Below are positions 4,918 through 6,961 of a stretch of 6,961 bases of DNA, piece after piece. Position 1 is the first letter of the stretch; the number at the start of each line of letters is the position of its first letter. Under the pieces are notes generated by a model, which was not told the origin of the DNA, made no database searches, and saw only the letters and a list, made by a program, of their open reading frames with translations. The position numbers and the translations under genes were made by a program. This DNA comes from an uncultured Mucilaginibacter sp. (lineage in GTDB: Bacteria; Bacteroidota; Bacteroidia; Sphingobacteriales; Sphingobacteriaceae): NCBI GenBank assembly GCA_946479225.1, contig CAMLFI010000135.1, positions 1 to 6,961 of the forward strand, given 5' to 3'.

Positions 4918-5943
4918 ATGAGAGATTCACTACTAATAAAAGCCGCATTTTCTGAGGCAACTGAACGCCCACCCGTATGGATGATGCGCCAGGCAGGGCG
5001 CTTTATGCCGCAATACTGGGAGATCAAGAACAAATACTCTTTTCTGGAAATGTGCAAAACACCCGAAATAGCGGCTGATGTTACCATGCTGCCGGTTGAT
5101 CTGCTGGATATTGACGGAGCCATTCTGTTTTCAGATATTCTCGTAACAGGCGAAGCCATGGGCGGCGACCTGAGCTTTGAGGCTAATATTGGTCCACGGT
5201 TTGCTAACCCGGTGCGTACCAAGGCTGATATTGATAACTTGAATGTTGACTGTATAGACAAGCTGCAATATGTTGCTGATGCTATCAAAGTAATACAACA
5301 GCGTTTAAATGGCCGTATTCCGTTGATAGGCTTCGCTGGCGCGCCTTTTACAGTAATGAGCTATTTGGTGGAAGGTGGATCATCAAAGGACTTTAAACGC
5401 ACCAAACTGATGTTGCATAACGAACCTGAGCTGGCGCATCAGTTACTATCAAAAATAGCTGCTGTTACTGCAGATTATTTGAACATGCAAATAGCAGCCG
5501 GCGTTAACGCTGTGCAGATATTTGACAGTTGGGCACAGGCTTTGGCGTGGGATGATTATAAAGAGTTTTCGCACCGTTACATTACCGAGATCATCAGTAA
5601 GTTGAACCGCAAGGACATCCCGGTAATATCTTTCTGCAAAGGCAGTTCCGTATTCGCGCCGCTAATGGCAGAGGCAAAGCCTGATGTTATCTCCATCGAC
5701 TGGAATGTTGACCTGCTGGATATTAAAAAACGCTTGCCGCAAGGCATAGCTGTGCAGGGCAACTTAGATCCGCATATTTTGTATGCTGATAAAAAAGTAA
5801 TTAAAGAACGCATCCATCGCTTATTCGACCGCATGAAAGGCGAGAACGGTTATATATTCAATTTGGGTCATGGCATTATGCCTGACATTCCGTTTGATAA
5901 TGTGAAGTATGCGGTAGAGGTTATAAAAGAGTATAAATACTAA
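4918..5943 (+). CDS. hemE: Uroporphyrinogen III decarboxylase
   Basis: HemE removes four carboxyl groups from uroporphyrinogen III to give coproporphyrinogen III, in the cytoplasm without a cofactor. From the ATG at 4918 the protein is 341 residues, the normal length. Family signatures are present: PPVWMMRQAGR (18-28), the substrate-binding aspartate Asp73 in FSDILV, GFAGAPFTVMSYLVEG (138-153) with Tyr149, IFDSW (201-205) and LGHGI (316-320) with His318. An upstream in-frame TTG at 4900 would add six residues (MILKKQ), but it lies in the right arm of the repeat and does not fit the family's N-terminus, so the ATG is preferred. A-rich sequence (AAAAAAACAA) precedes it. After IFDSW the protein has AQAL where I would expect WAG; this is probably a lineage variant. 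hemJ follows after 18 bases, probably in the same transcript. Confidence 0.96.
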   Translation: MRDSLLIKAAFSEATERPPVWMMRQAGRFMPQYWEIKNKYSFLEMCKTPEIAADVTMLPVDLLDIDGAILFSDILVTGEAMGGDLSFEANIGPRFANPVRTKADIDNLNVDCIDKLQYVADAIKVIQQRLNGRIPLIGFAGAPFTVMSYLVEGGSSKDFKRTKLMLHNEPELAHQLLSKIAAVTADYLNMQIAAGVNAVQIFDSWAQALAWDDYKEFSHRYITEIISKLNRKDIPVISFCKGSSVFAPLMAEAKPDVISIDWNVDLLDIKKRLPQGIAVQGNLDPHILYADKKVIKERIHRLFDRMKGENGYIFNLGHGIMPDIPFDNVKYAVEVIKEYKY

Positions 5944-5961
5944 TACTTGTCATAGCGCGGT

Positions 5962-6504
5962 ATGGGCGAATACTATCTGTATATCAAATCAGTTCACATC
6001 ATATTTGTTGTATGTTGGATGGCTGCTTTGTTTTATATCGTAAGGTTGTTTATTTATCATACCGAAGCGCAGGCTAGACCTGAACCTGCACGAACTATCC
6101 TTTCGGAGCAGTTTACTATAATGGAGCGCAAGCTATGGTTCATCATAGGTGTACCTTCCATGCTCATTACCATTACGGCCGGTGTACTAATGTTATACAT
6201 CAATCCTGCTTTACTTAAAGAAGGCTGGATGCATATCAAATTAACATTTGTTGTCGCCTTAGGGGTTTACCACCACATTTGTCAGAACAAAATTAAGCAG
6301 ATGGAGAAGGGAGTTTACAAATGGACATCAACTCAACTGCGTTTATGGAACGAATTAGCCACGCTTTTTCTTTTTGCGATAGTATTTCTGGTAGTATTAC
6401 GTAGCTCATTAAACTGGATATTCGGTGTTGTAGGTATAGTTGCCTTTGCTGTTATATTGATGTGCGCGGTTAAGATATACAAGCACTTTAGAGAAAAGAA
6501 GTAG
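5962..6504 (+). CDS. hemJ: Protoporphyrinogen IX oxidase HemJ-type membrane protein
   Basis: HemJ is the membrane protein that oxidises protoporphyrinogen IX to protoporphyrin IX in many bacteria lacking HemG or HemY. This 180-residue protein shows the family's features: a first membrane segment with His12 in KSVHIIFVVCW, FYIVRLFIYHTEA (24-36), QFTIMERKLWFI (50-61), WMHIKL (89-94) and LRLWNELATLFLFAIVFLVVL (127-147). Hydrophobic segments lie at about 9-31, 57-80, 90-106, 130-148 and 152-172. The last is an extension beyond the shorter, roughly 140-residue four-segment form seen in other bacteria. It starts 18 bases after hemE and is probably cotranscribed. This context supports the heme assignment over a generic CopD-like membrane protein. 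His12 is the likely functional histidine by family knowledge; no activity can be read from sequence. Confidence 0.9.
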   Translation: MGEYYLYIKSVHIIFVVCWMAALFYIVRLFIYHTEAQARPEPARTILSEQFTIMERKLWFIIGVPSMLITITAGVLMLYINPALLKEGWMHIKLTFVVALGVYHHICQNKIKQMEKGVYKWTSTQLRLWNELATLFLFAIVFLVVLRSSLNWIFGVVGIVAFAVILMCAVKIYKHFREKK

Positions 6505-6549
6505 GGCATAATATAGCAGCGCAAAGCATCGTTTTCATTATTAAATAGT

Positions 6550-6557
6550 TATTTTTG
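6550..6557 (+). promoter_or_regulatory. Probable -7 promoter box, close to the start of the next gene
   Basis: TATTTTTG matches the Bacteroidota consensus TAnnTTTG exactly and is followed by CAGCA and then the ATG at 6563. A start of transcription a few bases downstream of the box would fall at or beside the ATG, giving a leaderless or nearly leaderless message. I see no clear TTTG about 20 bases upstream; the region near 6525-6535 reads GCATCGTTTT. It would drive the small CxxC protein and the DUF983 gene separately from the heme genes. Confidence 0.5.
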
Positions 6558-6562
6558 CAGCA

Positions 6563-6838
6563 ATGAAAAGCTCTAAATTTTTCCTGTCATTATTAGCGCT
6601 TGGTTTATTGGTGTTTGTGGCTACAAATGCTAACGCACAATGCGCCATGTGTACCGCTACCGTTGAAACTAACAAGGCAAGCGGCAGCGGTGCGACCAAC
6701 GGCCTTAACAATGGCATAATGTATCTTTTAGCAGCGCCTTACCTTGCCGTTGCTATTGTTGGTTATATCTGGTATAAAAAATATCGCAAAAAGAATGTCA
6801 CTCTTGAAATGCGCGAAGAGAAGCTGCATTTAAACTAA
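6563..6838 (+). CDS. Small exported single-membrane-span protein with CxxC motif, function unknown
   Basis: The 91-residue product starts with a signal peptide: MKSSK, a hydrophobic core to about residue 20, then NANA|Q with probable cleavage after Ala25. The mature N-terminus begins QCAMC, putting Cys27 and Cys30 in a CxxC motif on the outer face. A Gly/Asn-rich linker follows (about 38-51), then one membrane span (about 52-70) and a basic cytoplasmic tail (YKKYRKK). I recognise this as a type of conserved small protein in Bacteroidota with no assigned function. CxxC is not followed by His, so it is not a c-type heme site. Redox or metal binding is possible. The gene has its own likely promoter at 6550 and ends 6 bases before the DUF983 gene, so the two are probably cotranscribed. 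Confidence 0.85.
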   Translation: MKSSKFFLSLLALGLLVFVATNANAQCAMCTATVETNKASGSGATNGLNNGIMYLLAAPYLAVAIVGYIWYKKYRKKNVTLEMREEKLHLN

Positions 6839-6844
6839 TTGCCC

Positions 6845-6961
6845 ATGGCTAACACATCAAAACTGTGGGCGATGGCGCATGCTAAATGCCCGCGTTGCCG
6901 CCGTGGCGATATGTTCAGCGGGAATGTTTATAACCTTGGCTCCAATAAGATCAATCTTAAC
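6845..6961 (+). CDS. DUF983-family protein, N-terminal part only (runs off the window)
   Basis: Only the first 39 codons are present and the reading frame is open to the window's end. The N-terminus contains KCPRCRRGDMFSG (14-26) with Cys15 and Cys18, the hallmark start of DUF983 proteins, where this CxxC-basic-G motif precedes membrane segments. The rest, including those segments, lies outside the window. The ATG at 6845 is 6 bases after the previous stop. DUF983 function is not established; in alphaproteobacteria members often lie among cytochrome oxidase assembly genes. It is too short here for the six-codon-and-up context to say more than family membership. Confidence 0.75.
   Translation, partial: MANTSKLWAMAHAKCPRCRRGDMFSGNVYNLGSNKINLN

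Noticed and set aside
4839..5288. 149-codon minus-strand open frame opposite hemE
   Set aside because: It lies antisense to a clear hemE gene, its product resembles no known protein, and it begins inside hemE and runs into the repeat. It is a shadow of the hemE codon pattern.
6638..6655. c-type heme-binding site in the small exported protein
   Set aside because: The motif is CAMCT; the histidine required after CxxC is absent.

Overview
The window looks like chromosome from a member of the Bacteroidota, most likely a Sphingobacteriaceae relative such as Mucilaginibacter or Pedobacter. The reasons are moderate GC content by eye, start codons preceded by A-rich sequence rather than clear Shine-Dalgarno sites, TAnnTTTG-type promoter boxes, an aspartate-type (zinc-site-lacking) HemB, HemJ in the heme pathway, and the style of the intergenic repeats. 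The genus is inferred from these traits and was not tested by any search. All genes are on the + strand.

Layout. hemB (57-1028) and hemL (1123-2490) encode two early steps of C5-pathway tetrapyrrole synthesis. A two-component system follows: a short membrane histidine kinase (2522-3391), a 140-base gap, an OmpR/PhoB-type response regulator (3532-4236), and a membrane-anchored TPR protein whose start codon overlaps the regulator's stop codon (4236-4757). The heme pathway then resumes with hemE (4918-5943) and hemJ (5962-6504). After a probable promoter come a small secreted/membrane protein with a CxxC motif (6563-6838) and, 6 bases later, the start of a DUF983-type protein that runs off the window (6845-6961).

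How the genes work together. HemL makes 5-aminolevulinate, HemB condenses it to porphobilinogen, HemE decarboxylates uroporphyrinogen III to coproporphyrinogen III, and HemJ oxidises protoporphyrinogen IX. HemA, HemC, HemD, the coproporphyrinogen oxidase and ferrochelatase are not in the window. The kinase, regulator and TPR protein sit inside this heme cluster. Whether they respond to or control heme supply is an open inference.

The least explained signal is in the gaps. The spacers in front of hemB, hemL and hemE are each almost entirely an inverted-repeat element built from 7-base tandem units. The period is the same at all three loci but the unit sequence differs: AACCATG-like, AGC(N)4/GCTTTAA-like and AGAATCA/TCTTGAC-like. 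Each runs from (or next to) the upstream stop codon to within 0-14 bases of the hem start codon. The hemL-kinase gap holds a fourth short-unit repeat, TTAGGGGG twice. I see no tRNA, rRNA, CRISPR array, insertion sequence or phage gene. No stretch above 300 bases lacks a gene.
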